Shown one piece after another: positions 44,189-53,611 of a DNA stretch of 64,000 nt (position 1 is its first letter; the number at the start of each line of letters is the position of its first letter). The position numbers and the translations under genes are program-made. Below the pieces are notes generated by a model. The model made no database searches. It had not been told where the DNA came from and saw only the letters and a list, made by a program, of their open reading frames with translations. This stretch comes from DYJE01 sp964637565 (GTDB lineage: Bacteria > Desulfobacterota > Desulfobacteria > Desulfobacterales > Desulfolunaceae): assembly GCA_964637565.1 (NCBI GenBank), contig CAZWTY010000004.1:21412-85411 (forward strand), read 5' to 3'.

Positions 44189-45556
44189 TTGATCCGTGAA
44201 GAAAGACAAAAGCAGTCAAAGATATACACGGTTTCAGGTTTGACGACGGAAATCAAGTCGCTTCTTGAAGACACATATCCTTTTGTCTGGATTCAAGGTG
44301 AAATTTCCAACCTCAGCCGCCCTTCTTCAGGCCACGTCTACCTCACCCTGAAAGACGCCCGGTCCCAGATTTCTGCCGTGGTTTTCAGAAACCTGGCCCA
44401 TCATCTGAAATTCCAGCTTGAAAACGGACTCGAAATCACGGGGATGGCCAGGTTAACCCTATACGAGCCCAGGGGAACCTACCAGCTTGTATTCGAGTTT
44501 ATCGAACCCAAGGGAACCGGCGCCCTCCAGATCGCTTTCGAACAGCTCAAAAGCCGTCTGGCCCAGGAGGGCTTGTTCGATGAAAAAAACAAGAAAAAGC
44601 TCCCCTCTCTTCCCGACAGGATCAGCGTCATCACCTCTCCCGGCGGAGCCGTGATCCACGACATCATAACGGTGATCGGCCGGCGTTTCCCATCCATGAC
44701 TCTTGAAATCGTTCCGGTAAAGGTCCAGGGAGACCAGGCGGCCCATGAAATTCGTGAGGCCCTTGCCATGGTAAACGAACGAGGGACTTCGGATCTCGTT
44801 ATCATAGCCAGGGGGGGCGGTTCTCTTGAAGATCTTGCGCCTTTCAATTCGGAGATGGTCGCAAGAGCCGTTTTTGCTTCAACCCTGCCTGTTGTGTCCG
44901 CCGTGGGACATGAAACAGATTACACAATCTGTGATTTCGTGGCCGATCTGAGGGCGCCGACTCCTTCGGTCGCCGCCGAACTCGTTGTCCCTGTGAAAAA
45001 AAACCTGGTGGATCACGTGGAAGCCCTGGAGAGTTCTCTCATCAATCGAATAACCTTCACCATGGATCAAAAAAAACGGCAACTTCAACGGCTCTCCGAA
45101 AAACTCGTCGACCCCCGGCGCCGTATCATCGATTATCGGCTGAAAGTGGATGATTACACCCAGCGACTATCCCGGACCATGAATCAGTTGCTTGCCATTA
45201 AAAAATCCCACTTGGCCTGGAAAGTGGAAAAACTGTTTCTATTCGACCCTCGGAAAAAGAACGATGAACAAAAAAAACGGCTGAACCGCCTGAGTACGGA
45301 TCTTGTCAGGCACATACGGGCCCTGATCCACAAAAAACGTGGATTTTCCATCGAGGTCATGACAAAAATCGAAGCGCTGAATCCCCTGGCCATTCTTCAG
45401 CGTGGTTACAGCGTCACCCGGACCATTCCGGGTGGCAAGGTTCTGACCGACGCAGGACAGGTCACCCAGGGCCAGGAACTGGAAATCATCCTGGCTGAGG
45501 GAAGCCTTCGCGCAGGTGTAAAAGGAGTTATGAAAAATGGCGAAAAAAAATTTTGA
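44189..45556 (+). CDS. xseA: Exodeoxyribonuclease VII large subunit
   Basis: A 455-residue nuclease subunit that degrades single-stranded DNA. An N-terminal OB-fold (FVWIQGEISNLSRPSSGHVY) precedes the catalytic domain with VITSPGGAVIHDI, IIARGGGSLEDLAPFN, SAVGHETDYTICDF and DLRAPTPSVAAEL. A long coiled coil follows. It starts at TTG 44189; no ATG lies at a sensible place and the next residues (MIREERQKQSKIYTVS) fit the family. It overlaps xseB by 20 bases. Confidence 0.93.
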   Translation: MIREERQKQSKIYTVSGLTTEIKSLLEDTYPFVWIQGEISNLSRPSSGHVYLTLKDARSQISAVVFRNLAHHLKFQLENGLEITGMARLTLYEPRGTYQLVFEFIEPKGTGALQIAFEQLKSRLAQEGLFDEKNKKKLPSLPDRISVITSPGGAVIHDIITVIGRRFPSMTLEIVPVKVQGDQAAHEIREALAMVNERGTSDLVIIARGGGSLEDLAPFNSEMVARAVFASTLPVVSAVGHETDYTICDFVADLRAPTPSVAAELVVPVKKNLVDHVEALESSLINRITFTMDQKKRQLQRLSEKLVDPRRRIIDYRLKVDDYTQRLSRTMNQLLAIKKSHLAWKVEKLFLFDPRKKNDEQKKRLNRLSTDLVRHIRALIHKKRGFSIEVMTKIEALNPLAILQRGYSVTRTIPGGKVLTDAGQVTQGQELEIILAEGSLRAGVKGVMKNGEKKF

Positions 45557-45767
45557 ACTATCCATCGAACAACTTGAAAAAATCGTCACCGAACTGGAAT
45601 CCGGGGACCTTTCCCTGGAAGATTCCATCAAAAAATTCGAAGAAGGTATCAAACTTTCAAGGCTGTGTTCCAGGATGCTCGATGAAACCGAGCAGAAAAT
45701 CATGATGCTTGTCAAAAACGATAACGGCCAGGTCACGGAAGTCCCCTTCCACGAAAATGACATGTAA
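45537..45767 (+). CDS. xseB: Exodeoxyribonuclease VII small subunit
   Basis: A 76-residue helical protein (FELSIEQLEKIVTELESGDL, LSLEDSIKKFEEGIKL) with the two-helix hairpin typical of XseB, which binds along the XseA coiled coil. GGAG precedes the ATG, and the gene overlaps the end of xseA, so translation is coupled. The 9-residue acidic/polar tail is ordinary. Confidence 0.93.
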   Translation: MAKKNFELSIEQLEKIVTELESGDLSLEDSIKKFEEGIKLSRLCSRMLDETEQKIMMLVKNDNGQVTEVPFHENDM

Positions 45768-45772
45768 ATTGT

Positions 45773-46681
45773 ATGCGGAAAACCGTTCCTATGTTCGATT
45801 TAAAAGCTTACCTCCAATCCAGACGCGAGGTTTTTGAAAACCATCTCCGGATCATGATCGACCGCCCTGCCCTTGGCTCCGGTCGTCTTGTCTCAGCCAT
45901 GGCCTATTCCCTTCTTTCCGGGGGGAAACGGCTGAGGCCCATTCTCTGTTTTGCCGCAGCGGAAGCTGTGGGCGGATGCATGGACGACTGCATGGCCACC
46001 GCGTGCGCCATTGAAATGATTCACACCTATTCCCTGATTCATGACGATCTTCCCGCCATGGACAACGACGAGCTTCGGCGCGGCAGGCCCACCTGTCATA
46101 TCGCCTTTGACGAGGCAACGGCCATTCTTGCAGGAGACGCCCTGCTCACCCTGGCGTTCCAGGTTCTTGCAACGAACCGCCCTCCTTCTCTTGATTCAGG
46201 TGCGCAGTTGAAGATCATCGACATCATTTCCCATGCTGCCGGAGAACAAGGTATGATCGAAGGTCAGATGCGGGATATGGAATCCGAAAGCCGTATCCTT
46301 TCACGTGATGAACTTGAAAGCATTCACCGCCTGAAAACAGGCGCCTTGATCAGGGCTTCAGTCAAAGCAGGCGCCCTTTCAGCAGGAGCCAACGATCAAC
46401 AGATGAAGTCGCTGGACAGCTACGCCGCACACATCGGTCTTGCGTTTCAGGTGGCCGATGATATTTTGAACGTCACAGGTGACCCGAAACTCATGGGAAA
46501 AGCCACAGGGACGGACGAGCATCAGAACAAAGCCACCTACCCTTCCCTGCTTGGGCTGGAACAATCAAAGACGTTTGCACAACAATGTGTGGACATGGCC
46601 TTGAACGAACTTTCCATGTTCGATGAACGTGCCGAGCCTTTGCGGGCCATTGCAACCTACATCATCGAACGGAACCGCTAA
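45773..46681 (+). CDS. ispA: Farnesyl/geranyl diphosphate synthase
   Basis: A 302-residue trans-prenyltransferase. The first aspartate-rich motif is HDDLPAMDNDELRRGRP (DDx4D type with its insertion), the second is QVADDILNVTGD, and GGKRLRPILCFAA binds the diphosphate. The extra two residues in the first motif are typical of bacterial FPP synthases. It makes farnesyl diphosphate for quinone and undecaprenyl chains. The start at ATG 45773 lacks a clear ribosome binding site. It stands between xseB and dxs, the usual order in proteobacteria. Confidence 0.93.
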   Translation: MRKTVPMFDLKAYLQSRREVFENHLRIMIDRPALGSGRLVSAMAYSLLSGGKRLRPILCFAAAEAVGGCMDDCMATACAIEMIHTYSLIHDDLPAMDNDELRRGRPTCHIAFDEATAILAGDALLTLAFQVLATNRPPSLDSGAQLKIIDIISHAAGEQGMIEGQMRDMESESRILSRDELESIHRLKTGALIRASVKAGALSAGANDQQMKSLDSYAAHIGLAFQVADDILNVTGDPKLMGKATGTDEHQNKATYPSLLGLEQSKTFAQQCVDMALNELSMFDERAEPLRAIATYIIERNR

Positions 46682-46695
46682 GGAGTTTTTGAAAT

Positions 46696-48576
46696 TTGAG
46701 ATTCATCGATCAAATTAACAGCCCTAAAGATCTGAAAAAGCTTAAGAAAAACGATCTCCCCGTTCTTGCCGAGGAAATCAGGTCGATTATCGTGGATACA
46801 GTGTCAAAAAACGGCGGTCACCTGGCATCGAGCCTTGGCGTGGTTGAATTGACCATTGCCCTGCATTACGTGTACGATGTCCCTTTGGATAAAATTATCT
46901 GGGATGTGGGGCATCAGGCCTATGCCCACAAGCTGATTACCGGAAGACGAAACGCCTTCAACACCCTGAGAAAAAAAGGGGGGTTGTCCGGTTTCCCGAA
47001 GATGAGCGAAAGCCCCTACGACGCGTTTACCACAGGCCATAGCAGCACGTCGATTTCTGCGGGTTTTGGGATGGCCTGTGCACGGTCCATCAAAGGAGAG
47101 CCCGGCAAAATCATTTCGGTCATCGGCGATGGAAGCATGACCAGCGGGCTGGCGTTCGAGGGCCTGAACCATGCGGGTGGGGACTGGAAAAACCAGCTGG
47201 TCATTCTGAATGACAACGAAATGTCCATATCCAAGAATGTGGGCTCCCTGTCCTCCTTTTTGAGCCGGACCTTTTCCACCAAGTATCTCCATGACCTGCG
47301 TGATGAATTCAAGAAATTTTTCAAATCCCTGCCCATGATCGGGGACGACATCTACAAGTTTGCCAAAAAAACGGAAGAATCCTTCAAGACCTTCGTGACT
47401 CCCGGAATGCTGTTCGAAGCGTTTGAATACGAGTACATGGGCCCCATCGACGGGCACAACCTCGACCACCTCATCAACATTCTGGAAAATATCAAGGGAA
47501 TCACCAAGCCGATCCTTCTTCATGTCAGTACAACCAAAGGCAAAGGGTATCGTCCGGCTGAAACGAATCCCACCCATTTCCACGGTGTGGCTCCCTTTGA
47601 AGTCGTGACCGGTGACGCCATTAAATCCCAAAGCCCTGTCCCATCCTACACCCAGGTTTTCGGGAAAACTCTGATCGAGCTGGCTGAACAAAACCCCAGG
47701 ATCGTGGCCATTACCGCGGCCATGCCTGAAGGAACAGGGCTGACTGATTTTTCCAATGTTTTCCCGAAACGCTTTTTCGATGTGGGGATTGCCGAACAGC
47801 ATGCCGTGACATTTTCCGCAGGCCTTGCCACCGAAGGTCTGAAACCCGTGGTCGCCATTTACTCGACCTTTCTTCAGCGGGCGTTTGATCAGGTCATTCA
47901 CGATGTATGCATGGAAAAACTGCCGGTGGTCTTCGCCATCGACCGGGGTGGAATTGTTGGTGAGGACGGCCCGACTCATAACGGCCTTTTCGATTTTTCC
48001 TATCTCCGGATGATTCCCCATATGGTGGTCATGGCTCCCAAAGATGAAAATGAACTCCGGCATATGCTCAAAACAGCCGTCGACCATCCCGGCCCCATCG
48101 CCCTGAGATATCCCAGGAGCCAAGGCGAAGGGGTGGCTATGGACGAGCCGCCCTCCCCTCTTCCCATTGGCAAAGGTGAAATAATCTGTCACGGGAACGA
48201 TCTTCTGATTCTTGCCATTGGGAAAACCGTGGGAACCGCCATAAAAGCCCGGGAACTGCTGATTCATGAAAATATCACGGCCACGGTCGTCAACGCCCGT
48301 TTCGTCAAACCCCTTGACCAGGAGCTCATTCTTGGTCTTGCCCGGAAAACAAAAAAAATCATCACAGTGGAAGACCATGTCAAAACAGGCGGCTTCGGTT
48401 CAGCTGTTCTGGAATGCCTTGCCGATAACGGCCTCGATGACGTCGTTGTCCGGAGGATAGGTGTCGACGATACGTTTGTCGAGCATGGAACCCAGGCCGA
48501 GTTGAGAGAAAAATACGAAATCGACGCGTCGTCCATTGTCAAACACGCCAGGAGTCTTTTACAGCACAATGGGTAG
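46696..48576 (+). CDS. dxs: 1-deoxy-D-xylulose-5-phosphate synthase
   Basis: A 626-residue thiamin-diphosphate enzyme that condenses pyruvate and glyceraldehyde-3-phosphate, the first step of the MEP isoprenoid pathway. Seen: DVGHQAYAHKLITGR, HSSTSISAGFGMA, the ThDP motif GDGSMTSGLAFEGLNHAG, and, in the pyrimidine domain, DVGIAEQHAVTFSAGLA and IDRGGIVGEDGPTHNG. It uses a TTG start at 46696 behind AAGGAG, and the gene lies 14 bases after ispA. This couples precursor and prenyl chain synthesis in one operon. Confidence 0.95.
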   Translation: MRFIDQINSPKDLKKLKKNDLPVLAEEIRSIIVDTVSKNGGHLASSLGVVELTIALHYVYDVPLDKIIWDVGHQAYAHKLITGRRNAFNTLRKKGGLSGFPKMSESPYDAFTTGHSSTSISAGFGMACARSIKGEPGKIISVIGDGSMTSGLAFEGLNHAGGDWKNQLVILNDNEMSISKNVGSLSSFLSRTFSTKYLHDLRDEFKKFFKSLPMIGDDIYKFAKKTEESFKTFVTPGMLFEAFEYEYMGPIDGHNLDHLINILENIKGITKPILLHVSTTKGKGYRPAETNPTHFHGVAPFEVVTGDAIKSQSPVPSYTQVFGKTLIELAEQNPRIVAITAAMPEGTGLTDFSNVFPKRFFDVGIAEQHAVTFSAGLATEGLKPVVAIYSTFLQRAFDQVIHDVCMEKLPVVFAIDRGGIVGEDGPTHNGLFDFSYLRMIPHMVVMAPKDENELRHMLKTAVDHPGPIALRYPRSQGEGVAMDEPPSPLPIGKGEIICHGNDLLILAIGKTVGTAIKARELLIHENITATVVNARFVKPLDQELILGLARKTKKIITVEDHVKTGGFGSAVLECLADNGLDDVVVRRIGVDDTFVEHGTQAELREKYEIDASSIVKHARSLLQHNG

Positions 48577-49333
48577 GCCGGATAAAAATACTAAAAACCG
48601 CCTGGACATGCTGATCGTGGAAAAAGGTCTTTGCGAAAGCCGTCAAAGAGCACAGGCCCTGATCATGGCCGGCCACGTGTTCGTCGATTCCGTTAAAGTG
48701 GACAAACCTGGCACAAAAATATCCGAAACCGCCCAGATCCTTCTCAAATCCGATGATTTTCCCTATGTGAGCCGAGGAGCGTTGAAGCTTGAAAACGCAT
48801 TGAAATATCTTGAAATCGATATCCATAATGATGTATGTCTTGATGTCGGTGCTTCAACCGGGGGATTTACAGACTGTTTGCTTCAATTCGGCGCGGCGAA
48901 GGTCTACGCCGTGGATGTGGGATACGGTCAGCTGGCGTGGAAACTCAGGCAGGATCCCAGAGTCATTTCCATGGAACGTACGAATATCAGGTATCTTTCC
49001 AGGGATTCGATCAGTGATCCCATTGATCTGGCAACCATTGACACTTCGTTTATCTCATTGAAACTCGTTGTACCGGCCGTTCTCGGCTTTCTTAAGGAAT
49101 ACGCCAGAATCCTGGCCCTGATCAAACCTCAGTTCGAGGTGGGAAAAGGCCGGGTGGGAAAAGGAGGGGTGGTCCGGGACCCTCGTCTTCACGAAGAGGT
49201 TATTGGCGACCTGACGTCTTTTTTCAAAGACATGAACCTTGAAACGGAAGCCGTGATTCCCTCTCCCATTCTTGGACCAAAAGGAAACAGGGAATTTATA
49301 ATTTCTTTGATAACCCGAAAGAATTTGTTATAG
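48569..49333 (+). CDS. tlyA: TlyA-family rRNA (cytidine-2'-O)-methyltransferase
   Basis: A 254-residue protein with an N-terminal S4 RNA-binding domain (LDMLIVEKGLCESRQRAQAL, MAGHVFVDSVKVDKPG) and an FtsJ-like methyltransferase domain (CLDVGASTGGFTDCLLQFGA, VYAVDVGYGQLAWKLR, LIKPQFEVGKG). TlyA methylates 23S C1920 and in some species 16S C1409; relatives were long mis-named hemolysins. The ATG at 48569 overlaps the dxs end by 8 bases, and the ribosome binding site AGGAG is rather far upstream. Confidence 0.9.
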   Translation: MGRPDKNTKNRLDMLIVEKGLCESRQRAQALIMAGHVFVDSVKVDKPGTKISETAQILLKSDDFPYVSRGALKLENALKYLEIDIHNDVCLDVGASTGGFTDCLLQFGAAKVYAVDVGYGQLAWKLRQDPRVISMERTNIRYLSRDSISDPIDLATIDTSFISLKLVVPAVLGFLKEYARILALIKPQFEVGKGRVGKGGVVRDPRLHEEVIGDLTSFFKDMNLETEAVIPSPILGPKGNREFIISLITRKNLL

Positions 49334-49447
49334 ATGACCTTTTAACTGATAACGGTGTTCAACCAGCCGTTATTGCAATGTAAATATTTTTTAGGATTTA
49401 GAACACCACGACATGCCCAATATTTAATATCAACAGGAGGTTTGTGA

Positions 49448-51520
49448 ATGAATCTTGAATCTGAAAAAGTGAGAAATGTCGCCTTGGTCGCCCATGGCGG
49501 CGCCGGCAAAACGTCTCTGGCTGAAGCCTTGATCTACAATTCTGGTGAAACAAACAGAATGGGACGTGTGGAAGACGGCAACACCATCATGGATTATGAT
49601 GAAGAAGAACGGAAACGCGGAACGTCCATTAACAGCAGTTTCTACCAGTACAAATGGAAAAAGAACCTTATCAGCCTCATCGATACGCCGGGTGACCAGA
49701 ATTTCTTTTCAGATGCAAAAACATGCCTTCCCGCAGCCGACGGAGCCGTGGTGGTGATTGAATCGGCAAGTGGTGTTGAAGTAAGAACTGAGCAGGCTGT
49801 TCAGTTTGCTGGAGATAACGAGCTTCCCTGTGTGGGATTCATCAACAAACTGGACCAAGAACGGTCCGATTATCGAAAAGCTTTCCAGAGTGCGGTCGAC
49901 CAGCTGAGCCCCAAACCCATTCTTCTCCACCTGCCCATTGGAGAAAAAAGCGAGTTCAAAGGCATTGTGGACCTGATTGCCAATAAAGCCTATATATATA
50001 AAGACGGAAAAGCCACTGTTTCCGACATTCCTGCCGACATGGCCGATGATGCGGAAGCGGAAAGAGCTGAGCTTATTGAAAACATCGCCGAGGCAGACGA
50101 TGAACTCCTCGAACGTTACCTCGAAGGAGGGGAAATTTCTGACAGCGAACTGATTGGCGCACTTCAGACAGGAACGAAAAACAGGCAGTTCATGCCCGTG
50201 CTTCTTGGCTCCGCCACCCAGAATATCGGTGTGGACCTACTTTCCGATTTCATCGTCAACTGCATGCCCACCCCGCTTGAACGCAAACCGTTCAAAGCAA
50301 AAGATTCTTCGGGCAATATGATTGAAGTCAAGGTGGACGGTAACACTCCCCTTGCAGGCTTTGTCTTTAAAACCATCGTTGACCCTTACGCGGGTCGCCT
50401 TTCCGTTTTCAAAATCGTTTCAGGGACTTTGACGAAAGATGGCAACCTCTACAATGTCAACAAGGGCGCCAAGGAACGGTACACCCAGCTTCTCATCCTT
50501 CAGGGAAAAGAACAGAAAACCATCGATCAGGCTGGCCCCGGAACCATCGTCGCGTTTGCCAAGCTCAAGGAAACCTTCACAGGCGACTCTCTCTGTGCAG
50601 ATAACAACAAGCTTGAATTTGAACGGACCAAGCCCATCAATCCCGTGATTTCTTTCGCCGTGGAAGCCACGAAACAGGGGGATGAAGACAAAATCTTCTC
50701 ATCCCTTACACGTCTCCAGGAAGAAGACAGCGCCCTGGTTCTTTCACGTAATGCGGAAACCAAGGAAATCCTCGTTTCCGGTGTGGGAATGATTCATATT
50801 GAAGCCACCATTGAAAAAGTGAAACGCAAATTCAACGTGGAAATGGCCCTCAAGCCGCCGAAGGTCCCCTACCGCGAAACCATCAAGAAGAAAGTTCGTG
50901 TTCAGGGAAGACATAAAAAACAGTCCGGCGGCCATGGTCAGTTCGGTGACTGCTGGATCCAGATGGAACCCCTGCCCCGTGGTGGTGGATTCGAATTTGT
51001 GGATGCCATTGTGGGCGGTTCGGTTCCTAAAAACTATATCCCGGCCATTGAAAAGGGAATTGTCGAAACAGCGATCAGGGGCTGCCTTGCAGGTTTCCCC
51101 TGCGTGGATTTCAAAGTGACTCTGGACGATGGTTCCTACCACGCGGTAGACTCTTCGGAAATGGCTTTCAAAATCGCAGGAGCCCTCGCCTTCAAAAAAG
51201 CGGCCGAAACAGCCGGCCCTGTGCTGCTTGAACCCGTCATGAAGGTTTCGGTCATTGCCCCCGATGAATTTACAGGAGACATCATGGGTGACCTGAACTC
51301 ACGCAGAGGCCGTGTTCTCGGCATGGACAGCGAAGGGAAATACCAGATCATCAATGCGAATGTTCCCATGAGTGAGATCCTCATGTATGCTTCCGATCTG
51401 AACTCCATGACCGGTGCACGCGGAACGTTCACCATGGAACTGTCTCATTATGACGAAGTTCCGGGTGATATCGCCTCAAAAATTGTGGAAAAAACAAAAG
51501 CGGAACAGGAAGCGAAATAA
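49448..51520 (+). CDS. Elongation factor G paralogue
   Basis: A 690-residue translational GTPase with the five EF-G domains. The P-loop is AHGGAGKT, domain IV has GHGQFGDCWIQMEP and a C-terminal domain V ends in YASDLNSMTGARGTF. It differs from housekeeping FusA: switch II reads DTPGDQNFF instead of DTPGHVDF (Asp83 at the catalytic His position) and the G4 region is NKLDQERSDY. It resembles the EF-G2 type found beside canonical EF-G in deltaproteobacteria and Thermus, whose role is unclear (ribosome recycling, stress or translocation). AGGAGG precedes the ATG. It has no str-operon neighbours and its own terminator. Confidence 0.85.
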   Translation: MNLESEKVRNVALVAHGGAGKTSLAEALIYNSGETNRMGRVEDGNTIMDYDEEERKRGTSINSSFYQYKWKKNLISLIDTPGDQNFFSDAKTCLPAADGAVVVIESASGVEVRTEQAVQFAGDNELPCVGFINKLDQERSDYRKAFQSAVDQLSPKPILLHLPIGEKSEFKGIVDLIANKAYIYKDGKATVSDIPADMADDAEAERAELIENIAEADDELLERYLEGGEISDSELIGALQTGTKNRQFMPVLLGSATQNIGVDLLSDFIVNCMPTPLERKPFKAKDSSGNMIEVKVDGNTPLAGFVFKTIVDPYAGRLSVFKIVSGTLTKDGNLYNVNKGAKERYTQLLILQGKEQKTIDQAGPGTIVAFAKLKETFTGDSLCADNNKLEFERTKPINPVISFAVEATKQGDEDKIFSSLTRLQEEDSALVLSRNAETKEILVSGVGMIHIEATIEKVKRKFNVEMALKPPKVPYRETIKKKVRVQGRHKKQSGGHGQFGDCWIQMEPLPRGGGFEFVDAIVGGSVPKNYIPAIEKGIVETAIRGCLAGFPCVDFKVTLDDGSYHAVDSSEMAFKIAGALAFKKAAETAGPVLLEPVMKVSVIAPDEFTGDIMGDLNSRRGRVLGMDSEGKYQIINANVPMSEILMYASDLNSMTGARGTFTMELSHYDEVPGDIASKIVEKTKAEQEAK

Positions 51521-51541
51521 GCTTTCTTCTTTTCAAATCAT

Positions 51542-51576
51542 AAATGCGGAAGTGGGCCTCTCCCACTTCCGCATTT
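51542..51576 (+). terminator. Intrinsic terminator of the EF-G paralogue
   Basis: A perfect 15-bp stem (51542-51556 with 51562-51576) is followed by further T residues, 21 bases after the stop codon. Confidence 0.9.
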
Positions 51577-51727
51577 TTTGATTTCCACCATGATCAATTC
51601 CTCACTTCATACCCTTCCCATAATGGCAAACAAGCCTTTACAATTGACTTTCATGCTGATAAATTACCATGTTTTAATTCAGTATGTATTTTTGCCATGA
51701 TGATAACCCACTTGAGGTCTTTCGAAC

Positions 51728-53026
51728 ATGAGAAGAGACATTGTCCATGCCGGTTCAAACCAGTTGTCATATGAAATCAGAGAGATCGTGGCGGTTGCCG
51801 AAGATCTGAAAAAACTTGGCGTTGAAATTACCTGGGAAAATATCGGGGATCCCATCGCAAAAGGTGAAAAAGTCCCTGACTGGATCAAAGAGATCATCAC
51901 CCAGCTGGTTTCCCAGGATCTCACATACGGATACGTTGCAACGCGCGGCGTGGAATCCACCCAGGTTTTTCTTGCGGACCAGGTCAACAAACGCGGTGGT
52001 TGCCAGATTACAAAAAATGATATTGTATTCTTTAACGGTCTTGGGGACGCTGTCGCCAAAATCTTCGGATTCCTGAAACGTGAAGCCCGTGTTATCGGTC
52101 CCTCGCCCGCTTATTCCACCCATTCATCGGCCGAGGCAGCCCATTCCGGTTACAGCCATCTTACGTACGAACTCGATCCCGACAACAACTGGATGCCGGA
52201 TCTTGAGGACATCGAAAACAAAGTTAAATACAACGACGCCATCGCTGGAATCCTGATCATCAATCCGGACAACCCCACAGGTGCGGTGTATCCCCGTGAG
52301 ATCCTGGAGAAAATCGTCGATATTGCAAGGCGTTACAAACTTTTTGTGATCTGCGACGAAATTTACGCCCACATCGTTTATGAAGATGCCGCCACCGTCC
52401 ATTTAAGCGAGGTGATCGGAGATGTTCCGGGCATCGCTCTCCGAGGTATTTCAAAAGAATACCCATGGCCGGGTGCTCGATGCGGGTGGCTCGAAGTTTT
52501 CAACCAGGACAAGTTTCCCATGTTCAAGCAGTACATTCAGAGCATTGTCAATGCAAAAATGCTCGAGGTCTGCTCGACCAGCCTTCCCCAGTACTCGATC
52601 CCAAAAGTCATTGGCGATCCAAGGTATCTGGCTCATCTGACCCACAGGAAAAAAATGTTCGAAGAAAGGGTCGATGAAGCCTACGATATCCTTACACGAA
52701 CACCGGCATTGAAGATCATCAAACCCAAAGGCGCTTTTTACATGGCGGTTCTATTCCAGGAAGGGATATTGAACCAGAAACAGAAACTGGAGATCAAGGA
52801 CCCGAAAGTCCGGGAGTACATCGAAGAAAAAGTCAAAGGCGTAGAGGTTGACAAACGTTTTGTCTATTATCTTCTGGGTGCGACCGGAATCTGTGTGGTG
52901 CCGCTGACGGGTTTTTGCTGCTCACGGAAAGGTTTCCGAATCACACTGCTGGAGACAGACGACGAAAAACGCCGCTGGACATGGGCAACCATCACCAAAG
53001 CCGTAGATGAATATGTTCACTCCTGA
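51728..53026 (+). CDS. Class I/II PLP-dependent aminotransferase
   Basis: A 432-residue fold-type I aminotransferase. Seen: ENIGDPIAKGEKVPDW, YGYVATRGVESTQVFLAD, the substrate-binding INPDNPTGAVYPREIL, FVICDEIYAHIVY with the PLP Asp/Tyr, and GISKEYPWPGARCGW with the Schiff-base lysine. A C-terminal FRITLLETDDEK carries the substrate-carboxylate Arg. It is closest in pattern to alanine/aspartate aminotransferases of the AlaA/AspB type, but the amino donor cannot be fixed. It is about 30 residues longer than typical AlaA. GAGGT upstream of ATG 51728 supports the start. Confidence 0.85.
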   Translation: MRRDIVHAGSNQLSYEIREIVAVAEDLKKLGVEITWENIGDPIAKGEKVPDWIKEIITQLVSQDLTYGYVATRGVESTQVFLADQVNKRGGCQITKNDIVFFNGLGDAVAKIFGFLKREARVIGPSPAYSTHSSAEAAHSGYSHLTYELDPDNNWMPDLEDIENKVKYNDAIAGILIINPDNPTGAVYPREILEKIVDIARRYKLFVICDEIYAHIVYEDAATVHLSEVIGDVPGIALRGISKEYPWPGARCGWLEVFNQDKFPMFKQYIQSIVNAKMLEVCSTSLPQYSIPKVIGDPRYLAHLTHRKKMFEERVDEAYDILTRTPALKIIKPKGAFYMAVLFQEGILNQKQKLEIKDPKVREYIEEKVKGVEVDKRFVYYLLGATGICVVPLTGFCCSRKGFRITLLETDDEKRRWTWATITKAVDEYVHS

Positions 53027-53032
53027 TTGATA

Positions 53033-53072
53033 AATCCTGGCGGAAAGAGAGAGCTCTCTTTCCGCCAGGATT
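53033..53072. terminator. 19-bp near-perfect palindromic hairpin
   Basis: Bases 53033-53051 pair perfectly with 53054-53072 around an AG loop, 6 bases after the aminotransferase stop. It separates convergent genes but has no U-tract on either side, so it may stop transcription poorly and act in other ways. Confidence 0.6.
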
Positions 53073-53096
53073 CAGAGAAAGCGGGTCTTAAGAGGC

Positions 53097-53528
53097 TCAA
53101 CGCGGCCCAAAAAGTTCGAATTCATTCTTCTCCTCTTCTCCATCCTGCTTTGGCGCCCGATCTTTTCTCAAAGATTCTTTCTGCAAAGATCTTTTCCGTA
53201 TCATTTCATTCAAACGGCTTTTCGGCATGGTTTCCGTTGTCACAAGAAGGTCTCCGGGAATGAACACCGCTGTTCCAGGCTCGATCATATCCGGATTGAC
53301 ATTCGGGTTGACGCGAGCGATCTTGGAAGCGTTTTCAGGTTTTCCGGTGTACCACCGGGCGATCATTTCAAGGTTTTCCCCTTTCCGGGAAACAGAATGA
53401 ACATAACCCGAGGCGCCTTTTTTAATCACGACCCATTTATTATCCGGAGCCAACATGGAACAACCATTGCCGAGCATCAGCAATAAAACGATGGCTACCC
53501 CAATAATTCTGCAATTTGAATTATTCAT
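53097..53528 (-). CDS. LysM-like lipoprotein
   Basis: A 143-residue exported lipoprotein: signal peptide VAIVLLLMLGNGC with the lipobox Cys at about residue 23, then a LysM-type fold (YVHSVSRKGENLEMIARWYTG, IARVNPNVNPDMIEPG, VFIPGDLL). The C-terminal tail of about 45 residues is highly charged and probably disordered. LysM binds N-acetylglucosamine polymers, so it likely contacts peptidoglycan. Its start is ATG 53528 or GTG 53531. It follows the TPR kinase gene by 83 bases on the same strand. Confidence 0.75.
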   Translation of the reverse strand: MNNSNCRIIGVAIVLLLMLGNGCSMLAPDNKWVVIKKGASGYVHSVSRKGENLEMIARWYTGKPENASKIARVNPNVNPDMIEPGTAVFIPGDLLVTTETMPKSRLNEMIRKRSLQKESLRKDRAPKQDGEEEKNEFELFGPR

Positions 53529-53611
53529 CACATCAAGAGGTCATTTCAAAATTATCGATAGGACTTCATCGACCAACGGTTATGCCTGTCCTGAAACAAC
53601 GCCATAACCCC

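Noticed and set aside
46804..48378. 524-residue minus-strand frame inside dxs
   Set aside because: Antisense shadow of dxs; composition rich in His/Gly/Phe without domains.
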